From Oncomelania hupensis (lineage: Eukaryota; Mollusca; Gastropoda; Littorinimorpha; Pomatiopsidae), in NCBI GenBank assembly GCA_036898135.1, contig CM072527.1, positions 32,290,727 to 32,354,726 of the forward strand: a stretch of DNA of 64,000 nt, written 5' to 3'. A program made the position numbers and the translations under genes. The notes beneath the pieces are model-generated. The model saw nothing but the letters and a program-made list of their open reading frames with translations. It searched no databases and had not been told where the DNA came from. Within the stretch, counting starts at the first letter, position 1. Every line of letters starts with the position of its first letter. Below are positions 1 through 10,901 of this stretch, one piece after another.

Positions 1-205
1 CTACCCCTTCCCTCTTCAACACCATCCCAACTACTGAAATAGCCCAACACGTTCAGGCACGTTGTGGTGCAAATTAACTACATAAACTTAAACGTTAAGA
101 TTGAGATGCGCGCGATAGTTCCAATCATTTTAGTTTGCAAAGCATGCGATGATAGCGTGAATTTATCTTTGATTTGATCTTGCGCTGTTGCTAAAACAAT
201 ATCCC

Positions 206-800
206 CTCATTGGGCTGTCGGGGGTTTCTGTATAAATAGTATCCCCACTTTCTGGAAATTTAGAGCTGTAAATTCCCAATGTCGCTATCTTTCTCCCTTT
301 GTTCTTTCTCATTCCTATTATGTTCTGTCAATCTACTACTGTATAATATCTTCTTCTTCTTCACTAGACCAGTCACCTACCTTTTTTCTTGAAAACTCTT
401 CCAAACTTCCTCATTTGTGTATGAGGTCTGTTGGGTCAGCTTGGGACTATTGGATGCTTTCTGCCAAATGGTTAGTAGGGCTTCCTATGATATTATTATT
501 TAGCAATGTAGGCATTTTACATTTATGTGTTTTGTTGATATTTTACAATGATGTTTTTTTTTCGTACACGGGGGTTCTATAAATTAGAGTCTAGCCTCAG
601 CGTCCCCTGCGTGGGATGCCATTATTGTAAAGTGACCGGCTGGTGGAGTGCCTTCAGTGTTACCACTAGGGTTGGTTTAGCAGATCTTTTATACGGATCG
701 GGAGAGAGTCCTCTTTCAACCAAGTTGAGGTCTTGATTTTGTGATCCTGATTCGGCTCTTTGCAGTCCTCTGGACCATGTAAGCAATGAATAACTAACTA
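206..800 (+). mobile_element. Repeat A copy, inserted in the solo LTR
   Basis: This copy is in sense orientation. It starts with a GC-rich stretch and a TATAAATAG box near 232, then CCCCACTTTCTGGAAATTTAG. It ends in the tail GATCCTGATTCGGCTCTTTGC..CTGGACC followed by a simple (AACT)n run at about 784-803. It is collinear with the copies at 19785-20355 and (inverted) 21095-21657. No long reading frame is present. The simple tail and fixed 3' end mark it as a non-LTR-type retroelement. Confidence 0.75.
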
Positions 801-1209
801 ACTAAGCTATGTATAATGTTAATTTTCGTCGATCGATATGGTTGTAGTATCGTTGAGAGTTTTCTGGAATTGCTTGTTATTATTGATCAAAGTTTCCAGA
901 TCTATCTGGCGATTACTTGTAAAATGAGGAATGTTCTATGATGTAAGACAGTGCATAGTTCGGTGACGAGTTTTAGTTTGTGTTTTATTGCGTCATGCTA
1001 AAATGTTCTAAGCTTTACTACTATATAAGTAATGAATTGTCTGCTTGAAAAGAGTGATTTTTGTAGTGATTTTCGGAAAGCGATCTTGTATGCAATTGTT
1101 GGTGTCTGGTAAATAAAGTTGGAAAACTTTATACGACTACTCCTGCCCTGTTGCTGAGTGAAGAGGCTGCGTGGAAAAACGAATTCGAACTACAAATATC
1201 AAGATTCAA

Positions 1210-1892
1210 ATTAGTTAGTTATTCATTGCTTACAGGGTCCAGAGGACTGCAAAGAGCCGAATCAGGACAACAAAATCAAGACCACAACTTGGCTGAAAGA
1301 AGACTCACCCCTAATTCGCATAAAAGATCTGCTGAAACAAAACCTAGTGGTAACACTGAAGGCACTCCACCAGCCGGTCACTTTACAATATAGGCATCCC
1401 ATGCAGGGAACACTGAGGCTATACTCTAATTTATCGAACCCCCGTTTACAAAAACAAAATAGAATACAAAAATCATTACAAAATATCTACAAAACACATA
1501 CATATAAAATGCCGTTTACAAAAACAAAATAGAATACAAAAATCATTACAAAATATCTACAAAACACATACATATATAATGCCTACATTGCTAAATAATA
1601 ACATCAAAGGAAGCCCTAATGACCATTTGGCAGAAAGCGTCCAATATTCTCAAGCTTGATACAACAGCCTTCACACACCAATGAGGAGTTTTCTCACGGA
1701 AGAGTTTTCAAGAAAAAGGTAGGTGACTGGTCTAGCGAAGAAGATAACAAGTATAGCAGATTGATAGAACAGAGTAGGAATGAGAAAGAACAAATGAGAG
1801 AGACAGCGACAATGGAGATTTAAAGCACTAAATTTCCAGAAAATGGGGATACTATTTATACACAAAGACTCGACACCCCCACGGGGGGATCG
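1210..1892 (-). mobile_element. Repeat A copy with 8-bp target duplication
   Basis: This is the inverse orientation of the repeat at 206-800. It is flanked by the direct repeat AGATTCAA (1202-1209 and 1893-1900), and removing it rejoins the host LTR. Its simple tail (AACTA)n lies at the low-coordinate end. Inside, a roughly 70-bp segment is tandemly duplicated (about 1438-1508 and 1509-1576), which explains why this copy is longer than its relatives. Confidence 0.8.
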
Positions 1893-1945
1893 AGATTCAA
1901 GCATTGGGACTTAGTCGATCACTGATAAATACGTGTAGCAATAAA

Positions 1946-2735
1946 CAATAATAACATCCTTGTGGTTTGCTATTAATAACTGACAATCGTCGTCATCATC
2001 ATCATCATTGTCGAGAAATAAAAGTTCGCCAATGTATGTTTTTTTCTAAATGCAAATTTTTGTGGTGTTCGACAGACTGGTGCCTATGGCAGAATCGGCG
2101 CCAAATGTTGTGGGTCAAACGGGATCTGACGTTAGCTGTGACGTCATGATTGTTGTTACGTCAAAGATTTTTATTCAAGAAGCCAAGAGATTGTTTTGTT
2201 TGAAAATCCTTTTCTTTTCATGTGACAGCTGAATCTTAGCTGTAGGAATTTGTTTTAGTAAGAATTACCATGCTGGGGGTGATTTATTTTGATTAATCTA
2301 TATATAAATTGCTTAGCCGGAAGTCCTTCTTCGCCTCTACTGTAAAGTTTGTCCGGTATGGAAGCTGATCTGGGCAGGTGCTGGGCGCTGCGGATCGGCC
2401 TGCTGTGCGCTCAAAACCAGCGAAATCGTATAGCCGACATTTCCTTACCGAACGTTTAACCGTTTCTGAGATAAATAAATAAACAAAATGTCCACAAACT
2501 GCAATAGCCTCATTCCGCGCGCTTCCGATTCAACCCGTGTCAAGAACGTGCCGTTCCGTAATACCGCAAATTTTGTTTTATTTCCATTCAAAACACTTTT
2601 GCACTCATGTCACCAATCTTACAAAATTTTGTGTTTAACTAATTAAATTTGATTAATTAAAAATCGAATCGAGGTTTCAGCATGTTTTCCCATATAGACC
2701 AAAAAATTGATGGTCTTTATACGAAGCCTTGGTAG
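1946..2735. other. Unassigned intergenic stretch
   Basis: No supported gene. A (CATCAT)n patch lies near 1994. The part at 2295-2490 has TATATATAAATTG, a GC-richer 130-bp stretch and then AAATAAATAAATAAAC. That layout resembles a U3-R region of a degraded LTR, but no partner or target duplication was found. Confidence 0.4.
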
Positions 2736-2805
2736 CTCACTTAGTAAGACATTCGCCTACCGTGCAGGCGACCCAAGTTCAAGTCTCCTACGGGCCATAT
2801 TTTTT
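2730..2805 (+). mobile_element. tRNA-like SINE head or tRNA pseudogene
   Basis: GCCTTGGTAGCTCACTTAGT resembles a tRNA D-arm (A box) and CCAAGTTCAAGTCTCC a degenerate T-arm (B box). Between them CGCCT..AGGCG can pair as an anticodon stem around a 7-base loop. The acceptor stem does not close, U33 is absent, and a T run follows. It is therefore a relic or SINE head, not a working tRNA gene. Confidence 0.5.
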
Positions 2806-2875
2806 TAATGTTATTTTTTTTACACTGCAATATGGATATTTTTCTTTTTAATTTAGGCTTTTTACTTTAAACTTA

Positions 2876-2877
<2 letters not shown>

Positions 2878-2915
<38 letters not shown>

Positions 2916-3030
2916 TATAAACTAATAATAATAATAGTTATAATTATAATAATAATTATAATATCTTATATCAAATTTTATTTTAAAACCTTGGTGTTTT
3001 TTTATTATTTCTATTTGTAATATTCTATAT

Positions 3031-3090
<60 letters not shown>
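2878..3090. repeat. (ATT)n microsatellites in AT-rich DNA
   Basis: Two long ATT/TTA runs (2881-2913 and about 3030-3090) are separated by imperfect AATAATTATAAT sequence. No gene seen. Confidence 0.9.
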
Positions 3091-3093
<3 letters not shown>

Positions 3094-3094
3094 A

Positions 3095-3430
3095 GGATCG
3101 GGATGGGGTCGTACGTGTAGGTAAAAGGGGGCTACGTGTAGGTTTAAAGGGACATGGGTAGGCATAACGGGGATATGGGTAAATATAAGGGGGGTATGGT
3201 GATGGTCGATTCCTTTCATCCATACCTGCGAAACGATCAACGGGGAAGTATCAAGGAGGGTACAGGTAGGTTACCAGGGGGGTACGGAAGGTATTGTGGG
3301 TTCGGGGAGGTATCAAGTGGGTTCGGGGAGGTATCAAGGGGGTATGGTGAGGCATCATGGGGGGGGGGACGGGGAAATATCAGGGGGGGGGGTATGGTGA
3401 GGTATCAAGGGGGATATGGGGAGGTATCAT
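3095..3430 (+). repeat. G-rich minisatellite
   Basis: Imperfect tandem units of about 18-30 bases built on GGGGAGGTATCAAGGGGG and GGGTACGG/GGGTATGG. Strand asymmetry is strong (G-rich plus strand), with runs of up to nine G near 3360-3390. The apparent Gly-rich reading frames across it are by-products of the repeat. Confidence 0.8.
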
Positions 3431-3440
3431 CGTCCAAATG

Positions 3441-4220
3441 AAACTCGCAGACAACAGTTGTCTCTCTGTCTACATTTTAAACAGCAACCTGTGTACCCTG
3501 GCTTGCCAGGGTACAAAACCACTAGTATATGATATTTTGTTTAGAGGATAGTGCTTTTGCTTAGCGGGTTACATATAGGCTCATTAAGTTGGAAAAATTG
3601 CTGGTAGCCAAGGAGAATCGGGTTCGAGGCGAAGACAGTTGAGAAATCGGCCAGTGACAGCTGGTGAAGAGCGAGAGAGAGGACACGACTCACTGGTGGC
3701 AACTGAACGATGTAGATACCTAGGGTGGTTTGGTTTTCCGTTGAACGACTGGAATGGGGCTACAGTTTACCGTCAGTGTGTGGATCTCCTGAGCGAGGTG
3801 ATTTGCTCTTCAGTAGAGCGAGGCTCTGAAGTCTTTTCTTTCGTCTTTGTAAACTCTTAGGTCTCCTACATACGTATGTAGTATGTATAGTATGTAACTG
3901 AGGCTTACAAAAGACGAGAATTCACAGCAGGTGGATGGATCAGAGGGAACTTAATACTTCAGGGCTGCACGGCGACATGCTAACGGATCGTTCGGTTTGA
4001 CCTTGCCAATGTCTTGCAACTCTGAACAGTTTCCCTATGAGGTTGCTAAGCAAGGTAGTTTGTTCTATGTAATATTCATTGAATGCACTTGTTCCTCAGA
4101 AAACTTAAGTTTTGTTTAATCATAATGTATTTTTCCAAGCCGGGCTGGACCAGAAGAAGCTTAGGTTTGTGTGAAATGATTTTCAGGAAAATCTCTAAGG
4201 CAAGCTTTGTTCGGCAGGTG
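3441..4220. other. Unassigned intergenic stretch
   Basis: No gene seen. It contains a short perfect palindrome around 3494-3515 (GTACCCTGGC/GCCAGGGTAC) and otherwise unremarkable sequence. Confidence 0.5.
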
Positions 4221-4222
4221 TA

Positions 4223-4602
4223 CAGGGTGTTCCAAAAGTCTTGGGCACATTTGAAGTCCCCATATCTCAATTACTATGAATGGTAGTAAGATAAAAGTTG
4301 TGCCATTTTAAAGCTAATTACATTAAGTTTTTGTAAAGCTGTTGATTTTTTTATTTCTTTTCAGACCCAATAATGGCGTTCACTCAACAAGAAAATGCTA
4401 GGACGCGTTTGGCAAGAATTTGACTATCGGCTTGATGTGTGTCGTGTGACCAATGGTGCTCACATTGAACATCTTTGAACATTCCATGTAAACATTAAGA
4501 TCACAAGCTTTCTGAATTTACCAGATGCGTTTTTATATCCTTAATAGTTTCAGAAATTTATATTCAATGTCAAAATGTGCCCAAGACTTTTGGAACACCC
4601 TG
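4223..4602 (+). mobile_element. Mariner-like MITE with transposase end fragments
   Basis: A 380-bp element with near-perfect terminal inverted repeats of about 29 bp beginning CAGGGTGTTCCAAAAGTC. A TA dinucleotide lies at each side (4221-4222 and 4603-4604), as expected for the IS630-Tc1-mariner superfamily. Inside, an ATG at 4373 starts MAFTQQENARTR. About 40 bases on, in another frame, comes VWQEFDYRLDVC ending GAHIEHL and a stop near 4478. These look like the two ends of a transposase whose middle has been deleted. The family call is from general recognition of this C-terminal motif. Confidence 0.8.
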
Positions 4603-4604
4603 TA

Positions 4605-5101
4605 TTTTGACTTTCGTGTTCGAGATCTGGACATCGATACAAGAAGACAGTGCACAAGGTACCAAGGGGACTTTGAATGCTTTGGGTCTGTATTGACTAC
4701 TAAACATCTTACTACAATCTACTTCGTATTCGATGGTCATCTCATCCGGGTCTACAACATTGTCTACATTATTGTCTACACCATCGTCTACTCCGTTGTC
4801 TAAGTTAAGTTATGAAAAAAAAAGAAGAAAACATTCGGCAGTCACAACTTAAAGAAGAAAAAAAAGACATTTAGGACAAATCGGAAGAAGAAAATATAAG
4901 AAAAAGAACGAACATTAATAAAAGAATTGAACCTGGAAAAATGCGTTATGTGTTTTTGTGAAGTGCTGGAATGAAATGATGTGCCTTAGTTAGTTTTTTT
5001 TTTAAAAATTGGAATAAAACCACGTTTCGGGGCCAAGTCATGAAAGTCAAGGCCTTCATAAGTAATGACCACTCCGGAATAAAGAGGATTATCTTGCGAC
5101 A

Positions 5102-5102
<1 letters not shown>
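4605..5102. other. Unassigned intergenic stretch
   Basis: A-rich in 4805-4930 with no supported gene. Nothing further seen. Confidence 0.4.
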
Positions 5103-5183
<81 letters not shown>

Positions 5184-5203
5184 ACATCATCATCATCATA
5201 TAA
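5103..5203. repeat. (ATC)n microsatellite
   Basis: About 30 uninterrupted ATC/CAT units with one AAC interruption near its end. The poly-Ser and poly-Asp frames across it are artefacts. Confidence 0.95.
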
Positions 5204-5239
5204 TCTTATCATAATTTGTCTCGGAGACTGCACGGCTTG

Positions 5240-5815
5240 ATTGATTTATTGTTGCTTTAGGTCCAGCGGACTCTTCCGAGCCAAATCAGGACCGGACAAC
5301 CCCCGATCCGCATAAAAGATCTGCCGAACAACCCCAGTGGGAAAATTGAATGCCCTCCACCGGCCAGTCACTTTACAATAAAGACATCCCACGTGGGGGA
5401 CGGCTGAGGGTTTACCTCAACTACGCGAACCCCCGGTTACAAAAACAAAATAGAATACAACCATCAGTACAAATCATCAACAAAAACATATACATATAAA
5501 ATGCCTATAGTGCTAAATAATACAATCATAGGAAGCCCTAGTGACCACCCGGCAGAAAGCGTCCAACACTCCCAAGCTGATCCAACAGACCTCATACACA
5601 AACAAGGAGTCTTGTCCAGGAAGAGTTTTCAAGAAAAAAGGTAGGTCATTGATCTAGCGAAGAAGAAGATAGTATAGCAGAGTGATAGGACAGATCAGGG
5701 GAATGGGAAAGAGCAAATGAGGAAGACAGCGACAGTGGGAATTTAAAGCACTAAATTTCCAGAAAGTGGGGATACTATTTATACTGAAACCCCCGGCACT
5801 CCAACGGGGGGTGGG
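5240..5815 (-). mobile_element. Repeat A copy
   Basis: Full-length inverse-orientation copy. The tail side starts TTTAGGTCCAGCGGACTCTT at about 5258, preceded by ATTGATTTATTG as its simple tail. The head ends at CACTCCAACGGGGGG near 5813, next to a long G tract (about 5804-5838). The TATA box (CTATTTATAC in this orientation) is at about 5773. Confidence 0.8.
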
Positions 5816-7158
5816 GGGGTGGGGGGGTGGGGGGGGGAACTGTTGCCGCAGTGAAACTGTCATGCCTACAAAGGCAAGACAGGTTTTCAACTGGGGCTTT
5901 TACTTTTCCCTTTATACTATAGGTTAGAACAATCTACAGTGACAAGATTGCTCATGACCCCAAGGGGTGACTGCACGGCTGCGAGATAAGATACAATTTT
6001 CAAGCCGTCACACTAAACATGTGTAAACATAATTATAGCACAGTTACTAAAACTACTAGTTTAGCATGCTCGTCCTTGTAAGCGACTCGGTCACAAAGGT
6101 TACGTTCGGCACTTATACTAATAGGTAAAGCAAGCTAAATAGTACAGTAGACCTACTTGAACTGAAGGTATATTTTATCTCGTAGATAACTGAAGGGTCT
6201 TATTTACACACTGTTATGGAAAAGCTGGCTAAAATAATAGACTATCATTATCACTACAAGTACAACTATGAGTATTGCGACATTTCTATGTAGATGATTT
6301 CATATCAGCGGTCTAGCTGCTTCTAGTTCACTTCACCTGCATAAAGTGCACAGATATGCCTATATGCAAGTGGTAGCGTGCACACAATGTAGATAGTGGT
6401 GGAATGCCAAATAAATAGTCAAGGCCGAAGTAGGCCTACCATTTCCTTTGCTTCTGTAACAGTTTCTGCTAGCATGGGCGTATTAAAGGGGGTAAAAAAA
6501 AAAATTAAAAAAAAAACAACACTACCGACATCTGCGAAATGGGGATCTATATCCCGCATCGATCTTTTCCTCTTCCCCTTTTTGCAGTAAAACCGAGCTT
6601 ACAACAACAACAACTAAGCCTATAGCCATAATTAGATCAAATCAAGCTAGCTCACCTTGTTTATGAAAACTCAACTCGCTCGACGTGGTAGATCTACGCT
6701 CAAAATGTCGACGCTTTCCTGCTAAAATCCGACCAGAAACGTACGACACAAATCGACAACTCGTTATAACTGAACTTTGTGAACTTGTCTGCAATGATAA
6801 CGAGCAGAACACACCGCTAGGTTGTCTCAAACCAAACAGCATGGCTCTGTTGCTTTATTTGGGTCGTCTGCTTCTTTGCGCGTGGTGTCCTTACCGCTGT
6901 GACCTTGACACTATCTCACGCGCCTGCGAGCTTAGGCCTACGTAAAATGAGTTACTGTTATGAGTTTTTAACCTAATATAAAGTAATACTTGCCAGTAAA
7001 TACATTATTAAAACAGGTATATGACTCAAGCAGTAAATCATGAGCAGTAAAAGAAGTAAATAATTAAACACTTTACAATCAATCATACACTCTTAAATAT
7101 AGGCCTAACTGTCTTGTGTATTTATTTTATCGTTCTTATATAGTGTACACACACTAAT
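5816..7158. other. Unassigned intergenic stretch
   Basis: No supported gene. Short frames such as 6685-6945 have no recognisable domain, splice context or codon bias. A poly-A tract sits at 6495-6520. Confidence 0.4.
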
Positions 7159-7245
7159 ATTCCTAACAACCACCCACCCACCCACCCACTCACACACGCA
7201 CACACACACACGCACACACACACGCACACACCCACACACACATTG
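7159..7245. repeat. (CCCA)n/(CA)n microsatellite
   Basis: A (CCCA)n run grading into (CACACG)n and (CA)n. Confidence 0.9.
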
Positions 7246-7415
7246 CCGTAAAAATCGAAAGTGTATTATCCGTAATTATAAGATTCAACAGTTCAAAATG
7301 GTATTGACTTTGGGTTGAATAATTAATTGAACAAACCGCTGTGCTATCTGCCAATTAGTAGGCCGACTAGTAAATGCCAACTTAAGTACGCATAGTAGGC
7401 CCACTGACGTGATGT

Positions 7416-7850
7416 GGGGAGGCATGGTGGCCTAATGGTAGAGCTTTGGCTTGCGGATCTGAAGGTCCCGGGTTCGAGCCCAGGCCGGGGCATTGTGTTG
7501 TGTCCTTGGGAAAGACACTTTACTCTCGTTTCCTACTCCTTCGGATGAGAGTATAAACCGAGGTCTAGTCTGTGTCGCATACATTCCATCATAACGGACT
7601 TTAAATATCCTGACGCTCATGTCCTAGACGGGTGAGTGCCGGTGACAAGAATACACCCAGCATGCACTTAGGTCCTTCTCCCCCATCCCTGGCTGCCCAG
7701 GATTGTGCTCAGTTGTCCGGGCGTCAGACCATGCGCCCAAAGGCTGCGGGTGGGCGTCTCGAGCGGCTTGAGTTAGATCCTCTATCGGCCAGCGCCTTGA
7801 GTAGCTCTTGAGCTGGAAAAGCGCTATATAAGAACGATTAAATGTGAAGA
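7416..7850 (+). mobile_element. tRNA-derived SINE, full length
   Basis: The head GGTGGCCTAATGGTAGAGC (A box) and GGGTTCGAGCCC (B box) form a tRNA-like pol III promoter at about 7428-7490. The body holds TTCGGATGAGAGTATAAACC and GACGCTCATGTCCTAGACGG. The 3' end AGCTGGAAAAGCGCTATATA (about 7808-7830) is a LINE-type tail that recurs, diverged, at 25045-25080 and 37015-37040. Partial copies of the body lie at 28705-28815 and, inverted, at the right edge of the window. Confidence 0.8.
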
Positions 7851-7979
7851 TCGAACTAAATTGATGCCAACGTTTTCGTTCATGTATTGTTGTGCTAAAC
7901 ATACCAAAGATTGCCAAATGAGCGCACGCATACGCACACAAGCATGCGTATTCGCACGCGCGCTCGCGCCCTTACATCA

Positions 7980-8070
7980 CGCTGACGCATGAATAACAGC
8001 GCGCTAGCACACATTCAAACACACACACACACACACACAAACACACATTCATATTTATTTAGACAACTCA

Positions 8071-8125
<55 letters not shown>

Positions 8126-8130
8126 GAACC
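7980..8130. repeat. (CA)n/(CT)n microsatellites
   Basis: (CA)n at 8018-8048 and 8080-8124, with a (CT)n patch at 8069-8082. Confidence 0.9.
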
Positions 8131-8528
8131 CACACGGACGCACGTAACGCACCCACACTCATAGACTAGCATATAACACACAAAATAGGAAAATCGTGCC
8201 AACTGATACAAATAATTGGGCGCAAACAAATCATTCCAACAAAAATATTTAAATGAGATATCTCACTAAATAATGGACAGTAAGCAAGATACGTTTGCAG
8301 GCTTCTTAATTATGTTATCTAACGAAAAAAAAAAGTACAACATAGCTTGCCTCTGATGCCATTAATTATACATTGAGGTTCGTTCCTGAACATTTAAGCA
8401 TAACTGATATTGATAATAATGAGATGATAAATACAAACGTATACAGATTATGTATACACAAAAACGCGAAATTGGACCCGCCTAAACATTCACACGGACA
8501 TGAATACACACATACGCACACTTGCGTG

Positions 8529-8529
<1 letters not shown>

Positions 8530-8593
<64 letters not shown>
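8530..8593. repeat. (CA)n(CT)n compound microsatellite
   Basis: (CA)n switches directly to (CT)n at about 8560. The His-Thr and Ser-Leu frames through it are not genes. Confidence 0.95.
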
Positions 8594-8602
<9 letters not shown>

Positions 8603-9289
8603 TTTACAATCCAAAATTACGCAATTATGGGGAGCAAAATTCTTTTTTCAGCTATTGATCGTGACACGCGGGATTCTGGGTCTTCTCCCCGAAGCCTAAT
8701 TGTGTCTAAATTAAATCCGACTCCACAGAGAAATAATTTGGAGGAAGGCACAATTGATAATTACCTTGCAAGAAAATGAGGTCAGAGGGAAATGAAATTA
8801 TTTAAATACGGTAAAAATATACGGTTTAGTATTTCTAACGACTTGTTTGCCAGGAAGTAAGGAGTTGTAATTATAGAGGTATCTGTTCAGTTCCGGTAGT
8901 TGAACGGAAAATATAATTTAACATTAATAATAATAAAATAATACATCGATTTATAGCGCGCGTATCTCTCGCTGTTCCAGCGACACAAAGCGCAAATTAC
9001 TGTAATTATAACGCTAATTAAAATAATATTAGACAATACTGGCGAATGAAGAGATCGGAAAGTAGTCTCATGACATCATCACATTATCACAGAAACTGGT
9101 AATAATAAGATTGAAATTTTGTATTTAACGAAAGTGAATGAAAGATTTGTACGGTGTATAAATACCCTACTTTTAAATCCATTCATTGTATACTTTGTGC
9201 CTGTGGAAGTAGCGAGATGGAGTCAGTCAGGCTTCTGGCCCATGACAATGGGAGGTAAGCGAGAACGTGATAAATGTCATGAATTAGAG
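8594..9289. other. Unassigned stretch
   Basis: No supported gene or repeat recognised. Confidence 0.4.
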
Positions 9290-9300
9290 AACTTTAGTTC

Positions 9301-9489
9301 TTGTGGGACCGGGTAGCTCAGTTTGTAGAGCGGCTAACTAGTAACCAAAAGGTACCTGGTTCGAAGCCCGGATTTGCCAGCGTGTGACCACATTATTTTC
9401 CCCTTACCATCAACTGGTTCGCTGGTGTAAGAATAATGTAACCAGTAGTCGCCTATACGCTCCGGTGTCGTGTGACTGTAATCAACAAT
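9301..9489 (+). mobile_element. tRNA-Thr-like SINE with 11-bp target duplication
   Basis: The head GACCGGGTAGCTCAGTTTGT..AGCG and the B-box region CCTGGTTCGAAGCCCGG are tRNA-like. The anticodon-loop region CTAGTAA would read AGT (Thr). The body ends in GTCGCCTATACGCTCCGG and GTCGTGTGACTGTAATC. The direct repeat AACTTTAGTTC flanks it (9290-9300 and 9490-9500). A sister copy is at 49107-49294. Confidence 0.88.
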
Positions 9490-9500
9490 AACTTTAGTTC

Positions 9501-10070
9501 GACCAACGAAACTTGGTTCGTAGTGATCCCTTTCGTTTCCGGTTATGCAATCAGGAAATCCTTACAAACTTGTCTTCGTGCCTACGATTCTGAAGTGGCA
9601 TCGCCTTTAGTTGCAGACGAAATTTTGTTCGTCCTTATCCAGGGGAGGTAAATGCCATCATAACTCTCTAATTTGCGGATAATAGTGCGTTTTTTTTTAC
9701 TTTAGATAATTATTACATTGAAACAAAACTCTTAGGAACGCAAATTTTATTCAAATTCTTTGGATGCAGTTGATTAGCCTAGGCTAGCCACAACACAGAC
9801 TATATTTAGCAATATGACGTATTTTTTTAGGCCTAATTGTTTTATTCCTTCTGATTTTTAAATCAGTCGGTTTTAATGTATTCTGATATTTTTAGTTCAT
9901 AAAAAAAAAAAGCAATTTTTTTTAAAAATACATGAAGGCACATTTTTGGTGTTTTTTCGGATAATAAAGTCATATCGTGTCGTGTGATTGTCGTATTACA
10001 TTGTAAAGTAAATAATACATACAATCCTAGTCTTTTATGGGATCTCTATCATGGGAAATAATCTTGATTT
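9501..10070. other. Unassigned stretch
   Basis: AT-rich with poly-T/A tracts. No gene seen. Confidence 0.4.
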
Positions 10071-10200
10071 CTTCGGGAGACAGAAAAAAGGTGGGAGGAC
10101 AACATTCGAGAATGGACTGGTTTGACACTGAGCGAAGCCATCAGGGCCGCTGAGGACAGAGAAAGATGGAGTATGCTGGTGCCCCTATATATATCGTTAT
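10071..10200 (+). pseudogene. RTE-like LINE C-terminal fragment
   Basis: With a frame correction the sequence reads DNIREWTGLTLSEAIRAAED followed by RERW. This is the C-terminal motif of RTE/endonuclease-reverse transcriptase LINE proteins. The same motif, better preserved, is on the minus strand at 35208-35510. The rest of the element is absent. Confidence 0.6.
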
Positions 10201-10798
10201 TTGCTTCCCTTTGTTTCAGTGTTGCCGCAACTGTGATACACAATTTGCTGAGGCGTGAGGTTCCGCGCTACGATCTCTCTTATGACTGCTTTGACAATTC
10301 TTCTATGGCTACAGATGACTAAAAAACATGCATTGTATATGTAATAGGCCTTCCAATCGTCATAGTTTTGAATAGCGTTGTTTTGGTCTATCAGCGAATT
10401 CTAATTTTTCCCGGTTTCACCACACACCCCCACACCTCCCTCAATCTTACCAACACTTCAAACCGATCTACTCTGTCTCCCCAGCTTACTGTCTGCGAGG
10501 AGGAACATTCTTGAGATAATCCTGTCAAATTTGTAGGCTAACTCGTAACTCCAGCGCCACGGAGTGGGACTTCCACAATGTCAATGGGACATAACTACAG
10601 CAGATTCGACCAACAGTGAGCGACATTTGGACGGGGAGATAATTCTGTTCAAAACTTGGACCCTTTTGTGTGTAGCCACTGTATGGAATAGCTCGCAGCT
10701 AAAGCCCACCATTCTTTGTCTTAATCTTACAAATTGTAAAATCTCCACTTCCTAAATACTTCTTCTTTGTTCTTCTTCTTTTTTTTAACCGTTAACTA
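10200..10798. other. Upstream flank of the GPCR gene
   Basis: No coding exon or clear core promoter could be assigned. Any 5' untranslated exon or promoter of the GPCR would be expected here or further upstream. Confidence 0.3.
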
Positions 10799-10855
10799 TA
10801 GTTCTTCTTCTTCTTCTTCTTCTTCTTCTTCTTCTTCTTCTTCTTCTTCTTCTTC
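10799..10855. repeat. (CTT)n microsatellite upstream of the GPCR start
   Basis: About 19 CTT units, ending 46 bases before the GPCR start codon. The pyrimidine-rich bias continues into the Ser-rich first exon, which suggests that part of the N-terminus grew from the same kind of repeat. Confidence 0.9.
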
Positions 10856-10901
10856 TACTTTCTTGTAAGCCTATTCAATTCCTACTAAGGACAGTGAAAT
10901 C

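Larger units (their letters stand above)
86..1945 (+). mobile_element. Solo LTR, split by two repeat A insertions
   Basis: Pieces 86-205, 800-1209 and 1901-1945 are collinear with the uninterrupted copy at 45934-46521. Shared landmarks are a stretch after TTTGCAAAGCATG, a TATATAAGTA box near 1022, an AATAAA near 1112, and CTCCTGCC..TTGCTGAGTGAA near 1140. The TATA box followed by AATAAA within about 100 bases is typical of LTR U3-R. The final part (AATCAAGCATCGGGGCTGAAT in the sister copy) also matches, in reverse, the LTR of the retrotransposon at 50832-56358, so these LTRs are distantly related. No internal domain or second LTR lies next to it. The outer edges are approximate. Confidence 0.65.

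Noticed and set aside
3154..3441. Gly-rich frame over the G-rich minisatellite
   Set aside because: All of its residues come from the tandem repeat. No homology or signal, and the other frames look alike.
5040..5240. Poly-Ser and poly-Asp open frames (also near 14713-15094, 19397-19914, 49293-49741 and 63307)
   Set aside because: They translate uninterrupted ATC, GAT, AAT or CTT microsatellites in every frame; no splice or domain support.
6685..6945. An 86-residue frame upstream of the GPCR
   Set aside because: No recognisable motif, splice structure or conservation could be argued from sequence alone.
9301..9378. A genuine tRNA-Thr gene
   Set aside because: A tRNA-like head is present, but it continues into a SINE body with a target duplication and has a sister copy at 49107. 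The acceptor stem pairs poorly.
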